A program made the position numbers and the translations under genes. Below are positions 6,936 to 14,431 of a stretch of DNA of 40,058 nt, in pieces. Origin of the DNA: a virus. The notes beneath the pieces were generated by a model. The model saw only the letters and a list, made by a program, of their open reading frames with translations, was not told the DNA's origin and searched no databases. The stretch covers positions 1 to 40,058 of the IMG/VR virus record IMGVR_UViG_3300037587_000326; one strand, 5' to 3'. Numbering within the stretch: the first letter of the stretch is position 1; each line of letters opens with the position of its first letter.

Positions 6936-7277
6936 ATGGCAACACCTGAAAGCAGAGTAAAAGACAAAATCAAACGCTGGCTGTACGCGACGTTCCCCAG
7001 TGTGTTTGAGTTCAAGCCGGTAAGTAACGGCATGGGCAAGCACGGCATACCGGATTACGTGTGCTGTGTACCTGTGGAGATCACACCCGCGATGGTCGGT
7101 AAGACGCTGGGTGTATTCGTTGGCATCGAGGCCAAGACTGAGAAAGGCAGGCTGACCAAACACCAGGAAGTTCGGCTCGCTGAGATCGCCGACGCGGGCG
7201 GTATCGTCGAGGTGGTTTACGGTACCGATGAGGGCTTTGAGCGGATGTGTGAATCGTTGGAGGATCAGTTGAAGTGA
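6936..7277 (+). CDS. VRR-NUC domain nuclease
   Basis: The 113-residue protein fits a stand-alone VRR-NUC domain of the PD-(D/E)XK superfamily: GIPDYV near residues 34-39 (catalytic Asp), VGIEAKTEKGRLTKHQ near 65-80 (ExK), then GGIVEVVYG near 88-96. Stand-alone phage VRR-NUC proteins are thought to act as structure-specific (Holliday-junction-type) nucleases. A GGAGAA site precedes the ATG. Its stop overlaps the GTG start of the next gene. Confidence 0.88.
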   Translation: MATPESRVKDKIKRWLYATFPSVFEFKPVSNGMGKHGIPDYVCCVPVEITPAMVGKTLGVFVGIEAKTEKGRLTKHQEVRLAEIADAGGIVEVVYGTDEGFERMCESLEDQLK

Positions 7278-7900
7278 GCGGTATGATTGCAGCTCTATAT
7301 GTTGAGATGGGTGGAACCTATTTCGAGATGTTGGGTGTTGACCCATGGGACGAAGAACGAGACGCCAGGTCATACCTTGGGCCATACCCGGTAGTGGCGC
7401 ACCCACCTTGCCAACGCTGGGGTCGGTATTGGCATGGGGCGCCGAACAAACCGAACCAGTACCGGCTTGGCGAGGATGGTGGGTGTTTTGCTGCAGCACT
7501 GACTGCGGTGCGGAACTACGGAGGTGTGCTGGAACACCCGGCACACTCTAAAGCCTGGGACTACTTCGGGCTGACGCGGCCAACGATGCGCGAAGGGTGG
7601 GTAAAAGCTGATGAGTTTGGCGGGTGGACGTGTCAGGTAGAGCAGGGCCACTACGGGCACATGAGCCGTAAGGCTACGTGGCTATATGCGGTAGGGGTGG
7701 AGCTGCCAGAACTTGATTGGAGTAGGGGGGAGCAGCGCATACACCCTGTAGCACTGGCGCGGTACGGGTACATAAAAGCGAGGCGCATAGGGATGCTGGC
7801 GATGGTCGGCGGTAAGGACAAAACCCGGATTCGAAACGCAACGCCGGACGAGTTTAGGAATGTACTTCTGGCGATGGCCACCACGGCGCACCTCGAATGA
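7274..7900 (+). CDS. PPC-motif phage protein, possible DNA-modification role (208 aa)
   Basis: The protein contains HPPCQRWGRYW (about residues 43-53), followed by GGCFAAALTAVRNYGGVLEHP, then GGWTCQVEQGHYGH and RKATWLYAVGVELP. I recognise this as a common phage family related in its PPC motif to cytosine-C5 methyltransferases, whose catalytic Cys lies in PPC. However, no AdoMet-binding FxGxG motif is seen and it is only 208 residues, so methyltransferase activity is not established. GTG 7274 is preceded by GGAGGATCAG; an internal ATG at 7283 is an alternative start. Confidence 0.75.
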   Translation: MSGMIAALYVEMGGTYFEMLGVDPWDEERDARSYLGPYPVVAHPPCQRWGRYWHGAPNKPNQYRLGEDGGCFAAALTAVRNYGGVLEHPAHSKAWDYFGLTRPTMREGWVKADEFGGWTCQVEQGHYGHMSRKATWLYAVGVELPELDWSRGEQRIHPVALARYGYIKARRIGMLAMVGGKDKTRIRNATPDEFRNVLLAMATTAHLE

Positions 7901-9282
7901 CTTTCAACTATAAATTCCCAGGGCGGTTCACACCGTTCAGACACCAGGTCGTAACATGGGACTTTCTCATCCGAAATCCACGAGCGTTCGTGTTCAACGA
8001 TATCGGCACAGGAAAGACCCTGAGTGCCCTCTGGGCGGCGGACTTCTTGCAGGGCCATGACTGCATGGGCAAGGTGCTGATCGTGTCCACGCTGTCCACG
8101 TTGTGGCGCGTGTGGGCTGATGAGCTGTTCAAGACACTGCCGAACAGATCATTCGCGATCCTGCATGGCTCGAAACAGAAGCGACTCGACCTACTTGCCG
8201 AGGATCATGACTATTACATCATCAACCACGATGGCATCAAAGTGCTGGAAGCTGAGTTGGTCGCTCGAAAGGATATCACGCATATCATACTCGATGAGGG
8301 CGCCCAGTTTAGGAACAAAGCTACGGACAAGTGGAAGTCTCTGAATCGACTAGCAGGCCCAATCAAGCCGGGAATCCCTGAGTATCAGCGCACGCTCTGG
8401 TGGATGACTGGATCGCCGATGCCGCATAGCCCGACCGACATCTGGGCGCAGTGTCGTATCGTCGCCATGCACAAAGTACCAAAATACTTTTCTCGCTTCA
8501 GAGATTCGGTGATGTACCAGCGCGATAAGTTCACTTGGCTACCACGTACCGGGTGGGAGGATTACGTTTATTCGCTACTGTCGGACATCTCAGTGCGATT
8601 TGTTCGTGATGACTGTTTGGATCTCCCGCCCTGCGTTGTAGAGATGCGCGAGTGTGAGATGAGTCCCACACAGAAAAAGCTGTACAGAGAGATGAAAAAA
8701 GAACTTGTACTGGAATTGGCGGACGGAACTATAACAGCAGCTAATGAGGGTATAAAAAGATTGAAATTGCTACAAATAGCGTGTGGAGCTATATATACAG
8801 ATAAGTCTGATCCGTACGCGATTGATGTGAAACCGAAGTTAAAGATTTTATTAGAGATGATCGAGGAGGCTGGAAGCAAAGTACTGATCTTCACACCGTT
8901 CAAACACTCGACCAAGTTGCTGTACAAGTTACTCAGTAAAAAATTCAGTGTCGCGATGGTCACTGGTGATACCGGTACCAGTAAACGCACCGAGGCGTTC
9001 GACCAGTTTCAGAACGGAGACCTACAGATAATCGTAGCTCACCCGCAGACGATGGCTCACGGGCTGACGCTGACAGCGAGTAACACGATTATCTGGTGGG
9101 GTCCGATCGATAACTATGAATTCTATGAGCAGGCGATAGGCCGTATCACACGGCCAGGGCAGACCAGGAAGCAGACGATCGTACAGCTGGTGTGTTCGGA
9201 TATTGAAAAGTTGGTGTACAAGCGTCTCGGCACGAAAGAAAAAATGCAGGGACTTTTACTGGAACTACTGAGGGAAGCATGA
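7897..9282 (+). CDS. SNF2/superfamily-2 DNA helicase
   Basis: This 461-residue ATP-dependent DNA translocase has motif I DIGTGKT (35-41), motif II DEGA (133-136, the SNF2-like DEGH variant), TGSPMPHSP for motif III near 170-178, and a second RecA-like domain with motif V region MAHGLTLTAS and motif VI QAIGRITRPGQ near the C terminus. Phage members of this group resemble T4 UvsW-like or SNF2 enzymes that remodel forks and recombination intermediates. It overlaps the upstream stop and the downstream start by 4 bases each, so it belongs tightly to the nuclease block. Confidence 0.93.
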   Translation: MTFNYKFPGRFTPFRHQVVTWDFLIRNPRAFVFNDIGTGKTLSALWAADFLQGHDCMGKVLIVSTLSTLWRVWADELFKTLPNRSFAILHGSKQKRLDLLAEDHDYYIINHDGIKVLEAELVARKDITHIILDEGAQFRNKATDKWKSLNRLAGPIKPGIPEYQRTLWWMTGSPMPHSPTDIWAQCRIVAMHKVPKYFSRFRDSVMYQRDKFTWLPRTGWEDYVYSLLSDISVRFVRDDCLDLPPCVVEMRECEMSPTQKKLYREMKKELVLELADGTITAANEGIKRLKLLQIACGAIYTDKSDPYAIDVKPKLKILLEMIEEAGSKVLIFTPFKHSTKLLYKLLSKKFSVAMVTGDTGTSKRTEAFDQFQNGDLQIIVAHPQTMAHGLTLTASNTIIWWGPIDNYEFYEQAIGRITRPGQTRKQTIVQLVCSDIEKLVYKRLGTKEKMQGLLLELLREA

Positions 9283-9674
9283 TGAGCCACAAAGCAGATA
9301 AATTAGTAACCGCATACGTCGCCATGCGCGACGATCTATCAGCACAGGAAAAAACATTCAAGGAATTCAAGGCCGGTCGAAAAGCCGATATGCTGAAAAT
9401 CGCCGACGCACTCCAAAAGATCATGGATGCTGATGGTATCGAGTCGCTGAAGACCACAGCCGGTACAGCGTTCCGTGCGACGAAGGACTTTGTTGGAGTC
9501 GATAACTGGGCCGAGGTGCTGGCGTTCGTCAAGGAGACTGACACGTTCGAACTGTTCAACAAGGCAGTGAACAAAGCAGTCGTCAAAGAATACATGGGGG
9601 ACCACGAGGGAATGACACCACCTGGTGTAAACTACGGGACCAAAATTGAAATCCAAATAAGGAGACCAAAGTGA
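9279..9674 (+). CDS. Conserved phage protein next to helicase (131 aa)
   Basis: The sequence has a long helical N-terminal half (about residues 5-50) followed by TTAGTAFRATKDFVGVDNW and KAVVKEYMGDHEGMTPPGV, then a short beta tail (KIEIQIRRP). I have seen this T-x-x-G-T-A-x-R pattern with a PPGV ending in many phage replication modules, without a proven function. The start is an ATGATG pair that overlaps the helicase stop. The next gene overlaps its end by 4 bases. Confidence 0.75.
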   Translation: MMSHKADKLVTAYVAMRDDLSAQEKTFKEFKAGRKADMLKIADALQKIMDADGIESLKTTAGTAFRATKDFVGVDNWAEVLAFVKETDTFELFNKAVNKAVVKEYMGDHEGMTPPGVNYGTKIEIQIRRPK

Positions 9675-9916
9675 AGCAGACACTATTGAATATCGCTGAT
9701 CGACTCGATGCTCGTGTTAAAGTATTTGACACATTCCCACGCACACAAGCGACGGATGCGATGAAGGGCATCGGCGGTGATATAGCAGCGATCATACGCC
9801 TTGAAGCTGAGTCGATGGGTGACACCCCAGGACTTACTTCTGACGACATCAAAGCCATCGTCAACGAACAACTCACTGAATTAACAGCTCCAACCAAAAA
9901 GGCAGGTAAAAAATGA
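9671..9916 (+). CDS. Small protein of unknown function (81 aa)
   Basis: Not recognised. The GTG start at 9671 is preceded by AAGGAG at good spacing and overlaps the previous stop. The protein is helical, acidic in the middle and ends in a Lys-rich tail (PTKKAGKK). Its stop overlaps the start of the ssDNA-binding-type gene, so it may be co-translated with it. Confidence 0.7.
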   Translation: MKQTLLNIADRLDARVKVFDTFPRTQATDAMKGIGGDIAAIIRLEAESMGDTPGLTSDDIKAIVNEQLTELTAPTKKAGKK

Positions 9917-11028
9917 CAACGGAAATCGCAACACTAGCAGGAGCCCAGCTCCCCGCGCACATCACTGGCGGGGCGGAACAAGCCGCCGGCATGGTAACGT
10001 CCGAGTCGGTACCTCGAATCTCACTACGGGACGCGTCGTTCATTCTGAAGAAGGATGGTGACGAAATCAAGGTCGGTATGGCCAAGCCCATCCAGGTGGT
10101 GATTATGGGTATCGACCCGCCTGAGCCCAAGCACACCGCGAAGCAGTGGTACGGCGGCGCTTGGACCGAGGATTCTGCAGACGCACCAGACTGCTTCTCC
10201 AACGACGGTATCCGCCCTGATCAGTCGATTGCAGAGCCCCAGTGGGGTACCTGCGCCCATTGCCCTAAGAATGCGTGGGGGAGTGGCCACGACGCTGATG
10301 GTAACGCCAGTAAGGGCAAGGCATGCTCAGACCGCAAGAGCCTGCTGGTCGTGCTGAGCGGCAAGCACATGGACGGTGACGTGTTCAGGCTGTCCGTACC
10401 TCCAACGTCGCTCAAGGCGCTGAGTACCTATGGCCGCGAACTGGTTCGGTACAACGTCAATATGCACAAGATCGTCACTCAGGTCTCCGTGGACGAAGAC
10501 AATCCCAAGGCCATGCAGTTTGGGTACTCCGGGTACCTGAATGAGGCTGACGCCACGCGTATGGCTGCACGCGCCGGGAGCCCAGAAATTAGTGAGATGA
10601 TCCACAAAGCGCTGCCGGCGCCTGATAGCGGTCCAAGCATGGCGAGCCCAGAGCCTGCCGGTGCCTCAGACGAGTTGGATCTCGACGCGCTGGGCGGGGA
10701 GCCTGCAGTTCAGACACAGTCGCGCGGCAAAGCCACGAAATCAGTTCAGACACAGACTGAGAAAAATCCTGCTGTCGATGATGTAGAGCAGGACAGCGCA
10801 GGTCACACATGGGATGGTAACATCCACAGCGGTAGCAAGACTAAGTTGAAAGCTGATGGTACCTGGAAGCTCAAGCGTAGTGTCACAGCAGATATGGCCG
10901 CTGAAGTACTGTCAAAGCAAGGTGTTGTAGCAGAGTCTCAAACGACATCTGAGCCTACCCAAGAATCCGCCAGTTCGACTGAGGGTGATCTGGATGATCT
11001 GCTAAGTAATTGGGGCGACAACGTATAA
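9913..11028 (+). CDS. Probable phage single-stranded DNA-binding protein with zinc site
   Basis: The 371-residue protein has an N-terminal core (about 1-210) with cysteines at 94, 114, 117 and 138, including CAHCPKNAWGS and GKACSDRK; this arrangement is seen in a group of phage replication proteins taken to bind ssDNA. The region after about 215 is disordered, Ser/Gln/Ala-rich, and the C terminus is acidic with an aromatic residue (DLDDLLSNWGD), as in ssDNA-binding proteins whose tails contact partner proteins. It is the last gene of the block, followed by a terminator. The assignment rests on pattern and context, not on a classical OB-fold match. Confidence 0.65.
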   Translation: MTTEIATLAGAQLPAHITGGAEQAAGMVTSESVPRISLRDASFILKKDGDEIKVGMAKPIQVVIMGIDPPEPKHTAKQWYGGAWTEDSADAPDCFSNDGIRPDQSIAEPQWGTCAHCPKNAWGSGHDADGNASKGKACSDRKSLLVVLSGKHMDGDVFRLSVPPTSLKALSTYGRELVRYNVNMHKIVTQVSVDEDNPKAMQFGYSGYLNEADATRMAARAGSPEISEMIHKALPAPDSGPSMASPEPAGASDELDLDALGGEPAVQTQSRGKATKSVQTQTEKNPAVDDVEQDSAGHTWDGNIHSGSKTKLKADGTWKLKRSVTADMAAEVLSKQGVVAESQTTSEPTQESASSTEGDLDDLLSNWGDNV

Positions 11029-11048
11029 AATAACAAAGCCCCATTTGG

Positions 11049-11091
11049 CCTCGCACGCGTCACCTCCCTCGGCGCGTGCGAGGTCTTTTTT
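11049..11091 (+). terminator. Rho-independent terminator after the replication block
   Basis: A perfect 11-bp GC-rich stem (11049-11059 with 11073-11083; CCTCGCACGCG paired with its complement) has a 13-base loop and is followed by six T residues at 11086-11091. It lies 20 bases after the stop of the ssDNA-binding-type gene and 5 bases before the end of the last minus-strand gene. On the minus strand the stem is not followed by an uninterrupted T-run, so it should work mainly for plus-strand transcripts. Confidence 0.9.
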
Positions 11092-11096
11092 ATAAG

Positions 11097-11549
11097 TCAT
11101 ACTTTTCGATTCACGTCACGAAGCACTTTTCGCAGTACTTTTTTCAATACAAGATTACGAAACTCAGCCACGATAGCACCAGTCGCAGTAATCGCTCTCG
11201 CGGTAAATGACAGTGTGGCAGCAGTGAGATCAATCACTGTCGAGACAAGTAGTGAGATAGTATTTGCTGTGAGCGACAGTGCAGCTGAGGTAAGAGCAAC
11301 GAGTGTCCCAAGCTGGATCGACTTCGCAGAGAATGAGAGTGAGCTTGCTGCGAGCGCAACCAGCAGCGATCCTTGAACAGCGAGAGCTGAGAAAGAAAGA
11401 CTTGCTGTGGTCATCGCTGTGGAGAGACTAAGTTGAGGGGCTTGCGCTGTAAGTCCAAAAGTAGCGGTGGTTAGGTCGATTGTAACAGCACCAACTGCTG
11501 CCTTAATCTCACCAAGCGCAAATTCGCCAAGAGCGCCTTCACCTAACAT
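11097..11549 (-). CDS. Repeat-containing protein at the end of the structural operon (150 aa)
   Basis: The protein is built from five imperfect units of about 20 residues with the pattern T-A-A-x-L-S-F-x-A-x-x-I: residues 27-37, 47-58, 67-78, 87-98 and 109-120. Each looks like a pair of short beta strands, suggesting a small solenoid. The first 15 residues are a GEGALGEFALGE stretch and the last 20 are basic (KKVLRKVLRDVNRK). It overlaps the upstream membrane protein gene by 7 bases and is the last gene before the terminator. A virion or receptor-contact role is plausible from position only. Confidence 0.65.
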   Translation of the reverse strand: MLGEGALGEFALGEIKAAVGAVTIDLTTATFGLTAQAPQLSLSTAMTTASLSFSALAVQGSLLVALAASSLSFSAKSIQLGTLVALTSAALSLTANTISLLVSTVIDLTAATLSFTARAITATGAIVAEFRNLVLKKVLRKVLRDVNRKV

Positions 11550-11737
11550 TTACGGCCGCGCATTTTTACTTGCACTATGGCAACAGGCCATAGAATTATT
11601 AAAATAAGCAATGTCACACCAAAAATAAAAGCGTTTTTGTGCTTTGTTTGCGAAAGCAATCCTGGCAGGTCTTTATGTGTTAAAACATAAATCACTAGTA
11701 AGCTGCCGATAGCCAAGTATGCAATTAAATAATTCAT
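11543..11737 (-). CDS. Small membrane protein with two transmembrane segments (64 aa)
   Basis: Two hydrophobic helices are clear: about residues 3-20 (LIAYLAIGSLLVIYVL) and about 36-57 (AFIFGVTLLILIILWPVAIV), joined by a short polar loop, with a basic C terminus (KMRGRK). This topology fits a class II holin or another small phage membrane protein, but a better holin candidate lies in the lysis cluster at 14432-15018. It belongs to an AT-rich part of the genome. Confidence 0.65.
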   Translation of the reverse strand: MNYLIAYLAIGSLLVIYVLTHKDLPGLLSQTKHKNAFIFGVTLLILIILWPVAIVQVKMRGRKC

Positions 11738-12184
11738 TTAAGGCCAACTCGGTGTATTCACCACATTATACGCTTCAACTTCTGCGACTGTGGTCAAAGC
11801 ATTAATGGCTGCTACTGCCACCTTACCAGCTTGAAATATATCAATCATAGATTGAAAATTTGCTGTAGCTGATCGTGCCGCTGGGGCAATGCTTAACCAT
11901 TGATCACGTACTAAATCTAAATCATCCCAATCTTTGATTGCAGGGAATACAAGCTGAACGCGGGAAAGCCCTTTAGATTTTAATTCCTTGATTTTGACTG
12001 TTTTGCTGATTGGCAGCGGATCAAAATTATTTATTAAAGATTCAATTACAGTAATTTCTAAGTTAGTTACCAAAGTGCCATTATCTCTGTAATAATTTTG
12101 TAGCCCATTACGCGTACGTACTGTAAAACCGGAATCTTCTAAACTGGCAACTAAATACCTTTTTTGCTCTGTATTTATAGCCAT
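11738..12184 (-). CDS. Tail-associated protein of unknown function (148 aa)
   Basis: Not firmly recognised. The protein is soluble, with a segment SKTVKIKELKSKGLSRV in the middle and an Ala-rich helical C-terminal third (AGKVAVAAINALTTVAEVEA), a pattern found in small proteins encoded beside phage tail fibre genes. It starts directly at the stop of the putative receptor-binding protein gene upstream (one-base overlap at 12184). The region is clearly AT-richer than the core virion genes. Confidence 0.65.
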   Translation of the reverse strand: MAINTEQKRYLVASLEDSGFTVRTRNGLQNYYRDNGTLVTNLEITVIESLINNFDPLPISKTVKIKELKSKGLSRVQLVFPAIKDWDDLDLVRDQWLSIAPAARSATANFQSMIDIFQAGKVAVAAINALTTVAEVEAYNVVNTPSWP

Positions 12185-13017
12185 TATACTTCCTCCAAGA
12201 AAATTGTTGGAGTGGTGCTTGCCTGAGCAATTGTCATCCCTGTAGTCGCTGGATCAGGCATTACAGTTATTCCTGTGAGTACAACTCTAAACCCCATTTT
12301 ATGCACCATGCCAGCCTCATAGCCTAAATGCACATCTAAGCAAGCATCTACAGTATAAGAGCGTATGTCTGGAGTAACATCTGTCCAAAAGCCAACCCAA
12401 TAAACACCGGGATTTAATTTTCTTGCAGTAAATGACCCGGACTGAAATCCTGTTACGCTCGGGTCAAGTGATGCTTCACCAATTAAAACACCAGGATAAT
12501 TTTTACCTGTTGTTTCATATAATGCAACCAATAAATGATCCGTCCCTAAACCATTTGCGGTTTGTACATATAATCCAATACCATCAACCTCAACAGCATG
12601 ATCGATGATAAAAGGATAAAATATTGCACGAGTCGCAACAGCCGTAAAAATAGTATCTGGATTTATGATATGCGCCGAAATTAATTGATTATTTGCTGCA
12701 ATCTCACGTGGTGGATATTGCCATAAACCTTCTTCAGAAATAGAATGAAATAAGCTTGGCGCAGTAGTAAAGTTAACTATAGCTGTAGTTCCTAAATGAT
12801 TATCCAATACTGTTTCACGCACCAAAGTTGTAGATGCGGACAAATAACCAATACCCGTTTCCCACTCATTATCGGTATCATTCACCGCCCAATAGGTGAA
12901 CCGTCGATCAGTGCCAAATGCAGTGTTGAATGTTTGAAATCCTGCAACAGCACCAGAAGTAGTGAAACTCCCTGTACCGGTTGTCGCTGTGGTTTCTTTT
13001 ACTCTGTTGGCAAGCAT
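12184..13017 (-). CDS. Putative tail fibre / receptor-binding protein (277 aa)
   Basis: The N terminus has the pattern VKETTATTGTGSFTTSGAVAG... F-T-F-x-A-F-G-x-D, WAVNDTDNEWETGIGYL and RETVLDNHLGTTAIVNF. This is the common N-terminal module of phage tail proteins that starts VKETT-TGTGT and is found before many different receptor-binding parts. The C-terminal half (about 110-277) is beta-rich and not recognised, as expected for a host-specific tip. The gene lies in the AT-rich segment and is well spaced after the signal-peptide protein upstream. Confidence 0.75.
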   Translation of the reverse strand: MLANRVKETTATTGTGSFTTSGAVAGFQTFNTAFGTDRRFTYWAVNDTDNEWETGIGYLSASTTLVRETVLDNHLGTTAIVNFTTAPSLFHSISEEGLWQYPPREIAANNQLISAHIINPDTIFTAVATRAIFYPFIIDHAVEVDGIGLYVQTANGLGTDHLLVALYETTGKNYPGVLIGEASLDPSVTGFQSGSFTARKLNPGVYWVGFWTDVTPDIRSYTVDACLDVHLGYEAGMVHKMGFRVVLTGITVMPDPATTGMTIAQASTTPTIFLEEV

Positions 13018-13057
13018 TACTTCACCTCTAAATTAAACGGAGTACCTGGGACGGTTA

Positions 13058-13399
13058 TCATTTCACACTCATCTTAGTTATTCCCTTTGATGTTGGGACA
13101 TCTTCCTTATAGATAAATGTGTAAATTGGCGACCAGTCAGCAGTAGCCCCGTCACTTTTTCGTTTCGGTCGCACCTTGCACTGCAATTTATCATTGTGTT
13201 TTATCGTCATATCCTTAGTGACTTTTGTTTTACTTGCATCAAAAGTAACCCACCAAGCCCAACCACCAGTGTTAACTTTGCAGTTAATTTGCATCGTATG
13301 ACCGACTGGCGTTGGATATGGGCTGATGGTAGCTATCACTGAAACAGCAAGTGCCGGTAGCGGCAGAATTAATAATAAAATCCAAAGTAGTTTTTTCAT
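13058..13399 (-). CDS. Exported protein with signal peptide, unknown function (113 aa)
   Basis: Residues 1-18 are a textbook Sec signal peptide (MKKLLWILLLILPLPALA) with an Ala-x-Ala cleavage site. There is no Cys after the cleavage site, so it is not a lipoprotein and not an outer-membrane spanin. The mature part (about 95 residues) looks like a single Ig-like beta domain with two cysteines that could form a disulfide (CKVNTGGWAWW and QCKVRP). A secreted protein in the tail gene cluster is uncommon; periplasmic superinfection exclusion or host-envelope modification are guesses. Confidence 0.75.
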   Translation of the reverse strand: MKKLLWILLLILPLPALAVSVIATISPYPTPVGHTMQINCKVNTGGWAWWVTFDASKTKVTKDMTIKHNDKLQCKVRPKRKSDGATADWSPIYTFIYKEDVPTSKGITKMSVK

Positions 13400-13410
13400 A
13401 TTTACTCCAA

Positions 13411-13860
13411 TTATCGCGAACTGGTGTAGATGCCTGATGCGTTGATTGTCACAGAAAAGTCTCCAGCAACATTACCTGAGTCAGCCCCGAAGTCATCTGA
13501 GTACCCAAGAAGTCGAGAAGTGCCTGGTGTGCCAGTGTCGTAATAAAAAATAGCCCGGCGCCCAGTGGAAAAGCCTGCACCGTTCTGTGACCAGGTAGCA
13601 GGGTCACTCGCATCAAATGTGAGTACACCTGAGCCATCAGGTCCGGTCCACCCAGGGCTTGCACAGGCATTGCCTCCGGCGGTATACCCAGTGCCGGAGA
13701 CTTCGTTCGTTATATCACCGAAAAAATCATGGAGGTTTTGATCAGGCGTGTAGATTCCTGTAACAATCGCGCATTTCAGTGTACCTGCAATTGCCGCCGC
13801 CCGAGTTGGGTCAGCGATGATATCCCGCCACGGATCATATAGATTAAGTGTGGTAGCCAT
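13411..13860 (-). CDS. Putative virion-associated protein (149 aa)
   Basis: The protein begins with a helix (about 12-27) and then GTLKCAIVTGIYTPDQN, DITNEVSGTGYTAGG and RAIFYYDTG..., the same strand pattern found in a group of phage structural proteins that start with a short helix followed by K-x-A-L-V. This suggests a small decoration or fibre-base protein. It overlaps the gene upstream by 17 bases. Confidence 0.65.
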   Translation of the reverse strand: MATTLNLYDPWRDIIADPTRAAAIAGTLKCAIVTGIYTPDQNLHDFFGDITNEVSGTGYTAGGNACASPGWTGPDGSGVLTFDASDPATWSQNGAGFSTGRRAIFYYDTGTPGTSRLLGYSDDFGADSGNVAGDFSVTINASGIYTSSR

Positions 13861-14128
13861 GCGACACCTCCAGCTGTTTCAGAATTTGTTTTGCATCACT
13901 CGCCGTTTTTGGTGCGTTGAACCCTGCGAACTTGAGAGCTCGCTGCCGCAGTTTAATCTCGGCCTTGGTGTCAGCGGTCTGCTTCATCGTAAACACCCGA
14001 GAGAGCCGCCCGGCATGTCGTCGCAACGCCGCCTGGCTTTGAGGTGTCAGGTTGATATCAATTTCCCTGGGTGTCAGTCCAACATCAGGGATCGGTGGTG
14101 AAAATATTCTTTTGAGAAATCCAAACAT
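13844..14128 (-). CDS. Small basic helical protein of unknown function (94 aa)
   Basis: Not recognised. It is almost wholly helical and strongly basic, with a hydrophobic N terminus (MFGFLKRIF) that could touch a membrane, then RRHAGRLSRVF and a run of Lys/Arg-rich helices. It lies between two beta-type small virion genes, overlapping the downstream one by 17 bases. A GGAG-like ribosome site (TTAGGAGTTT) is present before its ATG. Confidence 0.65.
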   Translation of the reverse strand: MFGFLKRIFSPPIPDVGLTPREIDINLTPQSQAALRRHAGRLSRVFTMKQTADTKAEIKLRQRALKFAGFNAPKTASDAKQILKQLEVSHGYHT

Positions 14129-14142
14129 AATAAACTCCTAAG

Positions 14143-14427
14143 TTACTGTGATATTCGCGCCAAGATAGTATCGGTGCCATAGTCCCCAGTCTTCACACCA
14201 ACCCGGTACACAGCACCTTGCTCACTGGCATCCACGGTGCGCTCAAAGTTGGCTGTGAAGCTCTCAATGTCCTTGGCAGTCAAACCACCATCGAACGATC
14301 GCTGCACTGTCACAGTGGAGTCTGAGACGCCTGATACGCTGATGTCTCCATTCCCACGAAGGCTCGCCCACGGCGTGAACGTATTCTCTGCTGTGATCGT
14401 CGCTATTGCTCTTACTCGTGCGCCCAT
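14143..14427 (-). CDS. Small beta-rich protein, putative virion component (94 aa)
   Basis: Not firmly recognised. The sequence is beta-rich, with GDISVSGVSDSTVTVQRSFDGG near residues 27-48 and GAVYRVGVKTGDY near 72-84, similar in style to small phage proteins carrying a single strand-repeat domain. It is separated by 4 bases from the holin gene upstream, at the point where the lysis cluster changes to tail accessory genes. Confidence 0.65.
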   Translation of the reverse strand: MGARVRAIATITAENTFTPWASLRGNGDISVSGVSDSTVTVQRSFDGGLTAKDIESFTANFERTVDASEQGAVYRVGVKTGDYGTDTILARISQ

Positions 14428-14431
14428 CGTA

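Noticed and set aside
6831-7544. 237-residue minus-strand frame opposite the VRR-NUC and PPC genes
   Set aside because: It is antisense to two genes with clear family motifs and has an antisense-like His/Arg/Pro-rich composition without a ribosome site.
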